Origin: Deinococcus sp. AJ005
GTDB taxonomy: Bacteria; Deinococcota; Deinococci; Deinococcales; Deinococcaceae
Assembly (NCBI RefSeq): GCF_009017495.1
Contig: NZ_CP044987.1
Location: forward strand, 1-64,000
Reading direction: 5' to 3'
DNA length: 64,000 bases
In this document: positions 35,271 to 43,706 of the stretch, piece after piece
Numbering within the stretch: the first letter of the stretch is position 1
How the letters are laid out: the number at the start of each line of letters is the position of its first letter
Made by a program: the position numbers and the translations under genes
The notes under the pieces: generated by a model
Seen by the model: only the letters and a program-made list of their open reading frames with translations
Databases searched by the model: none
What the model was told of the DNA's origin: nothing

Positions 35271-35665
35271 ACCTGCGCCCGCCGTGGTCTGAGTCATCCG
35301 GCTGCCGGCCAGGCCCTCCAAATTCATTCGAGGAGCATCTGAACGACGTACAAATCGTGCCGCATGTTGAAGCGCGCCAGGGTACGGGCGTCACCAGCGT
35401 GATTTGCGTGCCTGACGACGGGTGGTACGTTCGCGCCAGGGACAGTGGGGGTGCCACCGCTGGTGATCAAGCGAAAGCTGTGACCTTCCCAAGCGATGGC
35501 ATGTCACGCCAGAGTTCCGGCTGCCCGGCCTGACGCCGGGCAGCCAGGCTCTAGACCCTCGGCCGGATCCGCTCGGCTCGACAAATGTCCACAGTCGTGT
35601 GATCGGCGGCAAATCAGGGACGGCCACGGCCGAGATGTAAGACTTGCGTCCTCGGGACTGACGTT
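35271..35665. other. gene-free stretch between converging genes
   Basis: No convincing open frame. It holds a hairpin at 35519-35545 and lies between the end of the dacB fragment and the end of the leftward PLD-like gene. Confidence 0.5.
35519..35545. terminator. bidirectional-type hairpin
   Basis: A perfect 11-bp stem (GGCTGCCCGGC) with the loop CTGAC. It lies between converging transcription units and could end both. No T-tract. Confidence 0.5.
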
Positions 35666-36562
35666 TCAGGAACCGGGCACTGGGAATGTCGCCGTGACCG
35701 TGAAGCCCGCCCAGGTCGCGTACTCCCGCCAGGCCCGCTCGTACTGCTCCGCCGACAGCAGGTGGAGGTCCGTCTCCTGACCCGGTGCGCCGACGTCCAG
35801 CCCCGTCTCCACCGCCACTCCGCCAGCATTTGTCAGGACGTAGCGGGCGTGGAGTTTAGGGCCACCCGGCTGTTCTTCAAGCAGGATGATCCTGACCGAG
35901 ACGCCGCTGGGGACCAGGCGCTCCAGGTAACGGGTGATCTTGGCAGGCCATGCGCCTGCCGGGAGTCTCGACCCCGTCACGATGTCCACCTCGGTTCCTG
36001 CCGCGAGCCGCTCGAAGATCACTACGGGCACGTCCCGAAATCTGGGCATCTCCGGATCGAAATACGGGTCGACCAGCACGACGCGGCTGCTGAGGGCCAG
36101 CAGCGGAACCACGGCACCCACGATCCCCTGGGCCGTGCGCGGGACCCGCAAACCCCGCGCCGTCTGGAAGCGCGGCTCCAGGCTGTCCGCGTCGTCCGGG
36201 GAAAAGTGTGCCCGCGCGTCTTCGGCGATGATCGCCTGGAAGGGCACCCTTCCATGTTGTGCGACGGCGTTCTCGATCCAGGTAAGTTTGCCGTCATAGG
36301 GCCGATTCCTCGGGGAGAACAGGGCCTCCCGTGCAGGTCTGGACAGGCGCAGTTCGGCCAGCCGATCTTCCATGCGGGCGCGCGTCTTGAGCTGGCGTGT
36401 CGTTCCCTCCTCAAGCGCGCGCGCCGCCGCGCCCATCCACCGGTTCTCCCTCGGCAGCGGCGCGATCAGGCGGCCAGTGCCCGGCCCGAATTCGTCGAGG
36501 AATTTGACCGGGCTGTCGCAGGCCACCACCGATGTGGGATCGACGGCGTACTCGCCCACCAT
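35666..36562 (-). CDS. PLD-like protein, partner of the DUF3696-type ATPase
   Basis: A 298-residue protein. The C-terminal half (from about residue 165) has Rossmann-like PLD strands (SRVVLVDPYFD, TEVDIVTGSRLP) and the segment KLHARYVLTNAGG, a degenerate single HKD-type motif in which the lysine is replaced. The N-terminal half is not recognised. Its start overlaps the stop of the ATPase by one base (TGATG), so they form a two-gene unit. As a nuclease it might be the effector of the ATPase; this is inference. Confidence 0.6.
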   Translation of the reverse strand: MVGEYAVDPTSVVACDSPVKFLDEFGPGTGRLIAPLPRENRWMGAAARALEEGTTRQLKTRARMEDRLAELRLSRPAREALFSPRNRPYDGKLTWIENAVAQHGRVPFQAIIAEDARAHFSPDDADSLEPRFQTARGLRVPRTAQGIVGAVVPLLALSSRVVLVDPYFDPEMPRFRDVPVVIFERLAAGTEVDIVTGSRLPAGAWPAKITRYLERLVPSGVSVRIILLEEQPGGPKLHARYVLTNAGGVAVETGLDVGAPGQETDLHLLSAEQYERAWREYATWAGFTVTATFPVPGS

Positions 36563-38541
36563 CAGAACAGTTCCTTTGAGCGGTCGGCGAAGAAGCCGGC
36601 GGGCCAGTGGTGGACGAAGTCCCCGTCCGGCGAGATCTCCACGGTCTCGATCACCGTGCCGTCCTCCCCGGGGCGGGCGTACAGGACCACGACGTCGTCG
36701 ACCGTGAGCGCGAGACCCGGCTCGCCCTCATCCTCAGTGGTCTCGCGGATGCGGCGCAGCAGCCGCAGGATCAGGTGTTCGCTGTGGGTTTCCAGCACGA
36801 AGGTGTGACCTCGTTCGTGGATGGACTCGACGAAGACGTCGGCCAGCTCGGCCTGCAGGGCCGGGTGCAGGTGGAGTTCGGGCTGTTCGACAAGCAGCCA
36901 TCGGCCGTTTCCGGCCGCCGCGTTGACGAGCACGGGAAGGACCTGACTGACGCCCAGCCCCACATCCCGCGCGCCGACACTCACCTTGTGACGTCTGTCA
37001 AAGAGGTGGGTTTCCTCCGCCGCAGGGAGGTCACTCAGCTGTCCGTGAAGCTCGTTCCACTGGTTTTCCGCCTCTGCCCGCGCAAGCATCGGTTGTAATT
37101 TCTTCCAAATGTCACTCGCGTCCTTTGCCGATGCCGCTTCTGCGATCGCCGCTGCCACCTGAGACGCGACATACGCGCTCCTGGCCACACGCTGCTCGAC
37201 ATAAGTCTCGTCGAACAGTTTGCGGTTGCGGACCTCGTAGGCCATGTTCAGCTTGTCGGCCATCCAGGTGTTCACCTGGTTCCGCACGTCTTCCCGCTGC
37301 CCGAGCAGGTCCCAGGCCGCCCCTCCGCCGGCCAGCCACCGTCCGTCCTGGGCCTGCCGGCGCCCCAGATGCCGGTCCGGCACAGTCCGCAGCGGCCCCA
37401 GGAAGCCCAGTTTTCCCATCGCCGCACCCGCAGCCTGAAATGCCCCCAGCACGATGTCGAGAACGTCGTCCCGGAGATAGCCGATCAGGCGGCTGGCGTC
37501 GCGGGTCTTGTCCAAAAGCTTGCGGAGGTCAGCGCTTTCGTCGGCGTGGTAGAGCTGCCATGCCGAGACGAAGGCGTTCATTGCAGGGTGATTGTCGTAG
37601 CTCAGCCTGAAAAGAGAGGGCTCCACTGCGAAGACAGCCTCGAAAAACTCCGGAGCGAGGAACCTGGTCAACATTTCGTCACTGAGAATCGCTACCTGGC
37701 GTAAGACATAGTCCTGGAAATGGCTTGGGAGTTCGCCCGGGATCAACGGCAGCAGTGCGTAGAGATGGCGTAGGTCTGCAGGGGGGGACGGGACAGCTCC
37801 CAAAGAGTGGGCTGCGAGATCCCAGCTGATAAATTGTTGGGCCTGTCCTGGAATGCCCCGCAGCAGATCCGCCTGGGCGATATAGAGATCACGCGCGACA
37901 GCGTCGGCAACGGCGTGGGCCAGATCGTCGTGCTGGGCCGGATGGACGTTCTCGTCGCCCATGAGACGCATGAGCGCCTCAGTCCGGCTGCGCAGCAGCC
38001 CACAGACCGCCGGATGTTCCCAATTGAGATTGGACACGAAGGCCAGACGATCAGGGGCACGTTCACTGACCTCACCCGTCACCCCGAATCTGGCGAGTGG
38101 AATACCGTCTAGGGTGATGCTGGCCGATTTCACCCCCTGGGATACAGAAGAACTCGAGTCCGAGGCAAGGGCGCTATCTGTTTGGTCGGACTCTATGCCT
38201 ACTCCCAGTTCCAGAATGACCGAACGGGCCTCCCAGCCCCCGACGGCCGGCACCTCGGGATCAGCCTGGAGACAGAGCGTCAGGGTGATGTCCTGTCCCG
38301 CATCATGCTGGTGGAGCATGCGCGCGATTCCGCCCAGGTTGACGTGCTCTCCGCCGGCAGTCACCTCGTAGGCATCGACCTCGCCCGTTTCCAAGGCGTG
38401 CTTGACGAGCAACAGCGCCTGGAGGAGGCTGGACTTGCCGACGCTGTTTGCGCCGAACAGCAGGGTCAGGGGCTTGAATCTGACGGTCTGCGGCATGCCA
38501 AAAGCTTTGAACCGTCCAAGGGCAAAGGAGTCAAGTTTCAC
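36562..38541 (-). CDS. OLD/ABC-type ATPase with DUF3696-like C-terminus
   Basis: A 659-residue ATPase of the AAA_15/AAA_21 type. Walker A is FGANSVGKSS (residues 29-38), the signature segment GLGVSQVLPVL and Walker B LLVEQPELHLHPAL follow near 545-570, with the switch histidine in LETHSEHL. The C-terminal FxxHWPxGFF-like end (FVHHWPAGFFADR) is typical for DUF3696. Such ATPases are known sensors in anti-phage systems with a nuclease partner (for example Septu, PARIS, Gabija relatives). No TOPRIM domain is visible. It lies 126 bases after the Argonaute gene on the same strand. Confidence 0.85.
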   Translation of the reverse strand: MKLDSFALGRFKAFGMPQTVRFKPLTLLFGANSVGKSSLLQALLLVKHALETGEVDAYEVTAGGEHVNLGGIARMLHQHDAGQDITLTLCLQADPEVPAVGGWEARSVILELGVGIESDQTDSALASDSSSSVSQGVKSASITLDGIPLARFGVTGEVSERAPDRLAFVSNLNWEHPAVCGLLRSRTEALMRLMGDENVHPAQHDDLAHAVADAVARDLYIAQADLLRGIPGQAQQFISWDLAAHSLGAVPSPPADLRHLYALLPLIPGELPSHFQDYVLRQVAILSDEMLTRFLAPEFFEAVFAVEPSLFRLSYDNHPAMNAFVSAWQLYHADESADLRKLLDKTRDASRLIGYLRDDVLDIVLGAFQAAGAAMGKLGFLGPLRTVPDRHLGRRQAQDGRWLAGGGAAWDLLGQREDVRNQVNTWMADKLNMAYEVRNRKLFDETYVEQRVARSAYVASQVAAAIAEAASAKDASDIWKKLQPMLARAEAENQWNELHGQLSDLPAAEETHLFDRRHKVSVGARDVGLGVSQVLPVLVNAAAGNGRWLLVEQPELHLHPALQAELADVFVESIHERGHTFVLETHSEHLILRLLRRIRETTEDEGEPGLALTVDDVVVLYARPGEDGTVIETVEISPDGDFVHHWPAGFFADRSKELF

Positions 38542-38667
38542 GTCCCAAACATTGTAAGTGGCCGTTCAGACAGGGTGCCAGTATCAGCTGAGGCTTCCTC
38601 TCCGAAACCTTCGAATGTCAGCCCTGCGCCGTGTCAGACCTGTGAAGTCCGCTCGACAGGTGCATCC

Positions 38668-40638
38668 TCAAGTCAGACCGGCGATTTTGTCCGCGAGAAA
38701 GGTAGTGAGTGGCAACCGTCCAGGAAGGTAAAGTTCATCGGTCCGCATCTTCGAGAGCCACAGCACCTGCACGGCGGCTTGTAACAGGTCTGTGTCGCCG
38801 ATGACCCGAATCTCCAGTGGTTTGGTGAGCCCTTCGAGCGCAGCTGCGCTGAAGATGGCCGCCCTTCCCTCACTCAGCGGCAGCACTCTCGGCTCGGCCG
38901 AAGGAAGCTGAACCCGTAGCGACGAACTCTTGCTCACTGCGACCAAGTCGAGTTGCTGCAGATGCGCGAACGCTTCTTTCAACTCCTCTGCCTCTCCAGC
39001 CATGAATTGCCCGTCCCGATGGACGATCAGACGGGTCGGGTGAAGAGCGTCCACCTGTGGAAGCGGGCCATGCTCCCTGATCTCTGAGAGTTCTTTCATC
39101 CAAGCGGGAAGCACCTCTGTCAGCAGGTGGGTGGGGATGCGTTCGTTGTTCTCCTCCAAGGGCACGACCCGCTTCCCGATAACGTCTCCAGACCAGTTGA
39201 CGAGCACCATGGCCAGCACGCTCCGGTTCTCGCGGTGGTGGTTGCTGAGGTCCAAGCCGAGATAGTAGGTGCCCGATGTCGTTCCGGGCAGAGGTTTGAG
39301 CGTGTAGGGAAGGCCGCCCGCCGCCCGCAGGACCTTCAAGGCGAGCCGGGTGACCACGCCCCAGCAACGTTTTTTCTCTTCCTGCCCCTTCTCGTCAAGG
39401 AAATAAGCTTCACCCACAACGAGCACATGGTTGAACGGTTGCACGGCAGCCCGAAGACTCGTCATCGCACCGTGGGAGAGCGGCTGTCTCGGCAGGACCG
39501 TGACGGTGACCAGCGTCTGGCCTTCCTGGAAGGCGAGAGCTGCCTCATGGGTCAGCCTGTCCGGATGCGACAGTTCCCCCGTGCCGGGGTCGTACGTCAT
39601 CGGCTTTTTCACCCAGCATAGCGGTGCAGATTCCTTCAGTCCCCACTTGGTGTCCCACACCCCGGACACCCAGATGATGGGGAAAGGACCACTCAATTTC
39701 TTGATCGCTGTGGCTGGCCCGAACCGGTAAACCAGAGCGGTACGGGCGTCGGAATCATCTGCAGGCAAAACGGCCACCAGCCGTACTGGACGATCTGGTT
39801 TCCGGTGCACGCCCTGTTGAATGGTGTCTTTCCGGTGGGCGATCTCCGTGTCGCCGATGACTAGGCGCGGAGAGTCCACTTCAAGTGCTTCAGCATCGCT
39901 GAGCTGTCTCGGTTGCGTCAGATCAGCGATCTGGGCGAAGACCGGCTCACCTTGCACGGCCTTGTGGATCTCCGTGATCGTCGGTAAGCGTTCGTCAGAG
40001 TTCGTGCGGGAGCGGTAGATGATTCGGAAGCGGGGAGCCGAGAGCGAATCCGCTTCACGGATGGCCTGGGCAGTCAGGTTCGTCCACATTTCCCCGGTGT
40101 AAGGATCCACGACCGTCCAGACGTCATCCTTGAAACGACTTCCCAGGAATACGGCGGCCCGTTCGGCCGGTTGCTCCGTCACCTTGGTCCATGTGGGCCG
40201 CGGAACGAACCAGCAGTCGTCGCCCTGAAATTCGAAAGTCCATGTCCAGGTCCGGTGGTGGTACAGCTTCACCCACTTGACGCCACTCGGATGGGTGCGT
40301 CCGTCATGACTCGCGAACATCGTGTACTTGTCTGCGCCGCGCTGCGTGTAGCCGGCGACGAACAGGGCACGGCGCAGCGTGCCATTCAGGGCCTTGAGCG
40401 TGTCGTCCCCTACCTTGAGCGACAACAGGTGTGATTCTGTCGCCTGTGCTAGGGGGCGAGGTGACTCCGCGCCGTGATACACCCGGACTCGTCCGCGGTA
40501 TTCCACAGCCATCCAACCCTTCTTTCGCCACTGGGCAGCGAGCGCACCCGACCTTTGCGAAGGATAGTCGGTTCGCCGTAATTCGAGTGGGTGGTGCACA
40601 AGATACTGATTGCTCAAAAAGGTCTCGGCTGCGTTCAC
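38668..40638 (-). CDS. prokaryotic Argonaute (long type)
   Basis: A 656-residue pAgo, close to the length of Thermus Argonaute. The PIWI domain shows a candidate DEDD tetrad: D463 in YYLGLDLSNHH, E499 in ENNERIP, D542 in LIVHRDGQ and D650 in the C-terminal TTFLADKIAGLT. The middle fits a MID domain (FNHVLVVGEAYF region), the first 300 residues N and PAZ-like domains. A complete tetrad suggests a guided nuclease that degrades invading DNA. It is the first gene of a leftward run with the ATPase and PLD-like genes. No helicase or guide-making nuclease is fused. Confidence 0.85.
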   Translation of the reverse strand: MNAAETFLSNQYLVHHPLELRRTDYPSQRSGALAAQWRKKGWMAVEYRGRVRVYHGAESPRPLAQATESHLLSLKVGDDTLKALNGTLRRALFVAGYTQRGADKYTMFASHDGRTHPSGVKWVKLYHHRTWTWTFEFQGDDCWFVPRPTWTKVTEQPAERAAVFLGSRFKDDVWTVVDPYTGEMWTNLTAQAIREADSLSAPRFRIIYRSRTNSDERLPTITEIHKAVQGEPVFAQIADLTQPRQLSDAEALEVDSPRLVIGDTEIAHRKDTIQQGVHRKPDRPVRLVAVLPADDSDARTALVYRFGPATAIKKLSGPFPIIWVSGVWDTKWGLKESAPLCWVKKPMTYDPGTGELSHPDRLTHEAALAFQEGQTLVTVTVLPRQPLSHGAMTSLRAAVQPFNHVLVVGEAYFLDEKGQEEKKRCWGVVTRLALKVLRAAGGLPYTLKPLPGTTSGTYYLGLDLSNHHRENRSVLAMVLVNWSGDVIGKRVVPLEENNERIPTHLLTEVLPAWMKELSEIREHGPLPQVDALHPTRLIVHRDGQFMAGEAEELKEAFAHLQQLDLVAVSKSSSLRVQLPSAEPRVLPLSEGRAAIFSAAALEGLTKPLEIRVIGDTDLLQAAVQVLWLSKMRTDELYLPGRLPLTTFLADKIAGLT

Positions 40639-41204
40639 ATTTCCCTCTGGGCCTGCCCGATTTCGCAGTTTTTCCGAAGCTCACGTGCAGGCTGAATTTT
40701 GATTTGACGGGGTGTATTTGGTCCAGGAGTTGTCAGTCTGCGCGGTGTTGTGCCGAAATCGTGGAGGCTGGTGTGGGAGTGTTCCAGTTTTGCATAGATG
40801 GTGATGACTCCATGGTTGACTGCTCCCCTCCGCCTGATGACGCCACATCATCGTCGGCAGGATCACTTGGCACGCTTTAAGATGACCGCATGCCCCGGCA
40901 GAAGCTCCCCGCCGCCCCACAGATGGCGCACCTCGTGCAGGCCTCCTCGCGCCGCTTCGGCAGGGATGACTTCCAAAACGTGGCCTCGCCTTCAAGGCGT
41001 TCAGGGATCAGCATCGGGGCTGGGCAGCCGTGCAAGGGGGCGAGAACTAAAGGGAACGGGTGGGCGCTGGACACTGTCGCTCTGGCCGAGCCGTTGGCGC
41101 ATCCTAATGATCACCTTGGCGATAAGGCGAGTACTGCCGGATCACCTGACCTCGCAGGCCAATTCATTCACTGCGCTTCGATTATGGGTGTTGTCCTGCT
41201 TTGA
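40639..41204. other. gene-free stretch between Argonaute and the origin
   Basis: A plus-strand frame from 40890 (MPRQKLPAAPQMAHLVQ) looks briefly protein-like, like the beginning of a transposase, but degenerates after about 40 codons. No intact gene is supported. The Argonaute promoter should be near 40650-40800. Confidence 0.4.
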
Positions 41205-41652
41205 TGTTCTTTTTAGTGATTTAAAAGATAAAAAAAATGATGAAATCATCATCAGAGACTTCCCATTTATGCTGTGCTAGCGCGTATTCTCGTTCAGAAA
41301 TCCTCAGAAACTACGGGAGAAATCTACCTCAATTCCTCAGAAACTACGGGAAGAGCGGCCTTCTCCCCTCGGAAACTACGGGATGGCCCACTGCCTCCTT
41401 TGCCTTCTCCCCTCGGAAACTACGGGAGCGAAACCCTATAGTTTCCTCGGAAACTACGGGAGATACCAAACATGACATCCCGGCATCTCCTCAGAAACTA
41501 CGGGAATACGAGGGAAGAATGTCTAGACCTTCCTCAGAAACTACGGGATGGCCACCTGATCATAAAAATCAGCATCCCAGCCCAGCTTTTCCATCTGTTT
41601 ACTCAGAAACTACGGGAAGAGCGGCGGGCTCAGCCCCTCGGAAACTACGGGA
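41205..41652. other. iteron-type replication origin (oriV)
   Basis: An AT-rich tract at about 41205-41290 (runs of A and T in an otherwise GC-rich window) is followed by nine iterons at 41303-41652, directly at the 3' end of the rep gene. This is the usual plan of an iteron plasmid origin: the AT-rich part melts when Rep binds the iterons. I did not find a certain DnaA box by eye. Confidence 0.8.
41303..41652 (+). repeat. nine iterons CTC(A/G)GAAACTACGGGA
   Basis: Nine perfect 16-bp copies start at 41303, 41336, 41368, 41412, 41446, 41490, 41532, 41602 and 41637. Only the fourth base varies (A in six, wait for check below: A at 41303, 41336, 41490, 41532, 41602; G at 41368, 41412, 41446, 41637). 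Start-to-start distances of 33, 32, 44, 34, 44, 42, 70 and 35 are near multiples of the helix turn, so the copies face the same side. The last two lie inside the end of rep. Confidence 0.92.
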
Positions 41653-43056
41653 ACCGTTCAGATGGTTCTGGAGGTCCTCGATCAAAGCTTCCATGGCAGG
41701 CGATCCACCTGACAGGGCGCGTGTGGCCTGCTGAATCAGCTGACGGGCGTCAAGCGTTCCAGCATGAAGGGCCTCTCCCAACGGAGCCCGCTGTTGCAGC
41801 GGAAGCCGCTTGAGAACGCCCAGTAGCGTGAGCTGCCGCATCGCCCAGTCCACCAGTTCCTGACCTTTTAGGGCCGCAATGCGCGCCTGGTCTTCCGCGT
41901 CTTTGGCCTCCAAATCCTGCTGTTCACGTCGGCTGGATTTCGCCCGCGCGGCCGGTGTGGGTTTTGGAGCAGCCTGGTGAGTGGGGAGGTCGGCGAAATC
42001 CTCAGGGCGCTGAACCATCGCCACCATCAGTCCGCCCCGATTCACCACGGGCCGGGTGCTGACTCTGAGGTAGTGGTCGAACCGACGCGCGGCTTCTTCG
42101 ATGCGCTCTGGAAACACGGTTGACAGGCGGACCGCCACGCCCTGCTTGACCCCTCGCTCGCTGAGCAGTGCCGCGAGGTGCGGATACCCACTCTCCGGCG
42201 GCGGCCCGAACACGTACCGCACGATCTTGTCGCGGCCGCGTCCGGTAATCTCAGCCTCGGCGATGTAGCCGCGCGCAAGCAGCTCCCTATGCGCTGGTGC
42301 CAGGGTGCGCGACAGGTTGTCCGTCCGGTCACTCGTCAGCCCCAGCCGGCTGCTCCACGCCATCAGCGGCGCGCTGATTTCGGTAACCAGACCGTTGGCC
42401 GTGCGCTCGTCGAAATGCAGTGCGTCGAGCTGCCGATACACCGCCCGCACCAGCGGCTGGCTCAGCGAGCGGTAGAACTCTACATCCAGCGGCTTGATGT
42501 AACCCGCACGCAAGCTTTCCATGATGGGAGGCGCGAGCTGCACCGTGATCACGCTGGTGCCGCGAATTCCTGCTTTGGAGCGCACGTACGACAAGTAGCT
42601 GAGCTGGGCGAACGATTGGGTGGTCCAGGTCTGCGTCCCACTCGCGTACCAGCCCTCGTCAATGGTGTAGGAGGCCTTGTTGAGCCGGATCAAGCTCTCC
42701 TGGAGAGACCGGTAGTACTGCGCGGAGTCCGGCAGCCCCGAGGTCTTGAGCAGCGCGTAGGCCGACACGCTGAAGGGACCGTCGGGCAGCCCGGCCTCGA
42801 AGCAGAGATTGAGCAGGCCAACCATGAAGTCGTTGTCCAGGCCGTGCGGCACCACCTGATCGGCAGGCACGGTGCAGGTGACGATCACGGGGCGTCCGTC
42901 TGGGGTCAGGGCCTGCTTCTGCCAGCGTTGCAGGTTAGCTGGGATGGTCTTCTGGCCGCTAATCAGGGCCAGTCGGCCCAGATTCAGCTCGTCGTAGCCG
43001 CTGTTTCCTTCCGGGGCCGGGAGTTGCGGAACACTCCGGGATTTGCTCGGGGGCAT
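41599..43056 (-). CDS. repA: plasmid replication initiator RepA-type
   Basis: A 485-residue replication initiator. The central segments (HGLDNDFMVGLLNLCFEAGL, YYRSLQESLIRLNKASY, FYRSLSQPLVRAVYRQLDAL) match the replication initiator protein A family common on Deinococcus plasmids, with tandem winged helices. The C-terminal quarter is charged and Ala-rich. The last codons (SRSFRG and PVVSE) are encoded by two iterons read on the opposite strand. Rep binding to iterons both starts replication and, at high levels, inhibits it by handcuffing, as known for iteron plasmids. Confidence 0.88.
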   Translation of the reverse strand: MPPSKSRSVPQLPAPEGNSGYDELNLGRLALISGQKTIPANLQRWQKQALTPDGRPVIVTCTVPADQVVPHGLDNDFMVGLLNLCFEAGLPDGPFSVSAYALLKTSGLPDSAQYYRSLQESLIRLNKASYTIDEGWYASGTQTWTTQSFAQLSYLSYVRSKAGIRGTSVITVQLAPPIMESLRAGYIKPLDVEFYRSLSQPLVRAVYRQLDALHFDERTANGLVTEISAPLMAWSSRLGLTSDRTDNLSRTLAPAHRELLARGYIAEAEITGRGRDKIVRYVFGPPPESGYPHLAALLSERGVKQGVAVRLSTVFPERIEEAARRFDHYLRVSTRPVVNRGGLMVAMVQRPEDFADLPTHQAAPKPTPAARAKSSRREQQDLEAKDAEDQARIAALKGQELVDWAMRQLTLLGVLKRLPLQQRAPLGEALHAGTLDARQLIQQATRALSGGSPAMEALIEDLQNHLNGSRSFRGAEPAALPVVSE

Positions 43057-43706
43057 GGCGACATTGTAGAGGTCCAGATGGACGATTCCAGAACGCCATT
43101 GAAATCGTTGGTCGGAGATAGAAATGTTGGTAGTACCGGGAGCGCTGTAGAACTCTGTAGATTTTGGCTGTAGTTAGCGGGATGCGGATCCGTTCCGAAG
43201 ATCACGGTCTCGGCGTCCCTGAGAAACTCTCCGACAGGATTGCGGTCGCGCGTCGTCAGGATAGGCGGTCCTGAAAGCATCCGCTGCCCGCAATGCGGTA
43301 TGCGGCACCGAAGGAGTGAAGCACCAAATCCCCCACTGGCTCCTTGAAATCCCTGGGAGGCCCGGAGTGTCGCAGGCGGATCGGGAATGGCGAGCAAGTC
43401 GCTGGCCCTGGCCGGAACACCGAAGATGTATTAGAGCGATGGTTTGTCGCCGTAGACCATCAATCCGAGCTGTAAACCGCGCAATTGCAGGGTCTCCAAG
43501 ACCTGACCAGGAGAACACGGCATGCATGAGAATGCGCCGGTCACGTCGGGCACAGCCGCTTTTTGGTTGACGGTGTATCAGCAGAAAATTCGATCTGTCC
43601 GTAAGGGCAGAGCGCAGCCTGTAGAAGCCGTCTTCGGGAGGATTGCTCTGACCAAAGAGTTGTGAATGTGCGCTCCCTGTCAGATTTTTCCTGATACAAC
43701 AGGCCA
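43057..43706. other. gene-free stretch between rep and the helicase fusion
   Basis: No convincing gene on either strand. It contains the divergent promoters of repA and the exonuclease-RecQ-UvrD gene. Confidence 0.45.

Noticed and set aside
40890..41204. 104-codon frame resembling the beginning of a transposase
   Set aside because: Protein-like character is lost after about 40 codons, with no inverted repeats or catalytic residues.
41303..41652. Possible CRISPR array because of regularly repeated 16-bp units
   Set aside because: The units are too short, the spacing varies from 16 to 54 bases, two copies lie in a coding sequence and there are no cas genes. They fit iterons beside repA.
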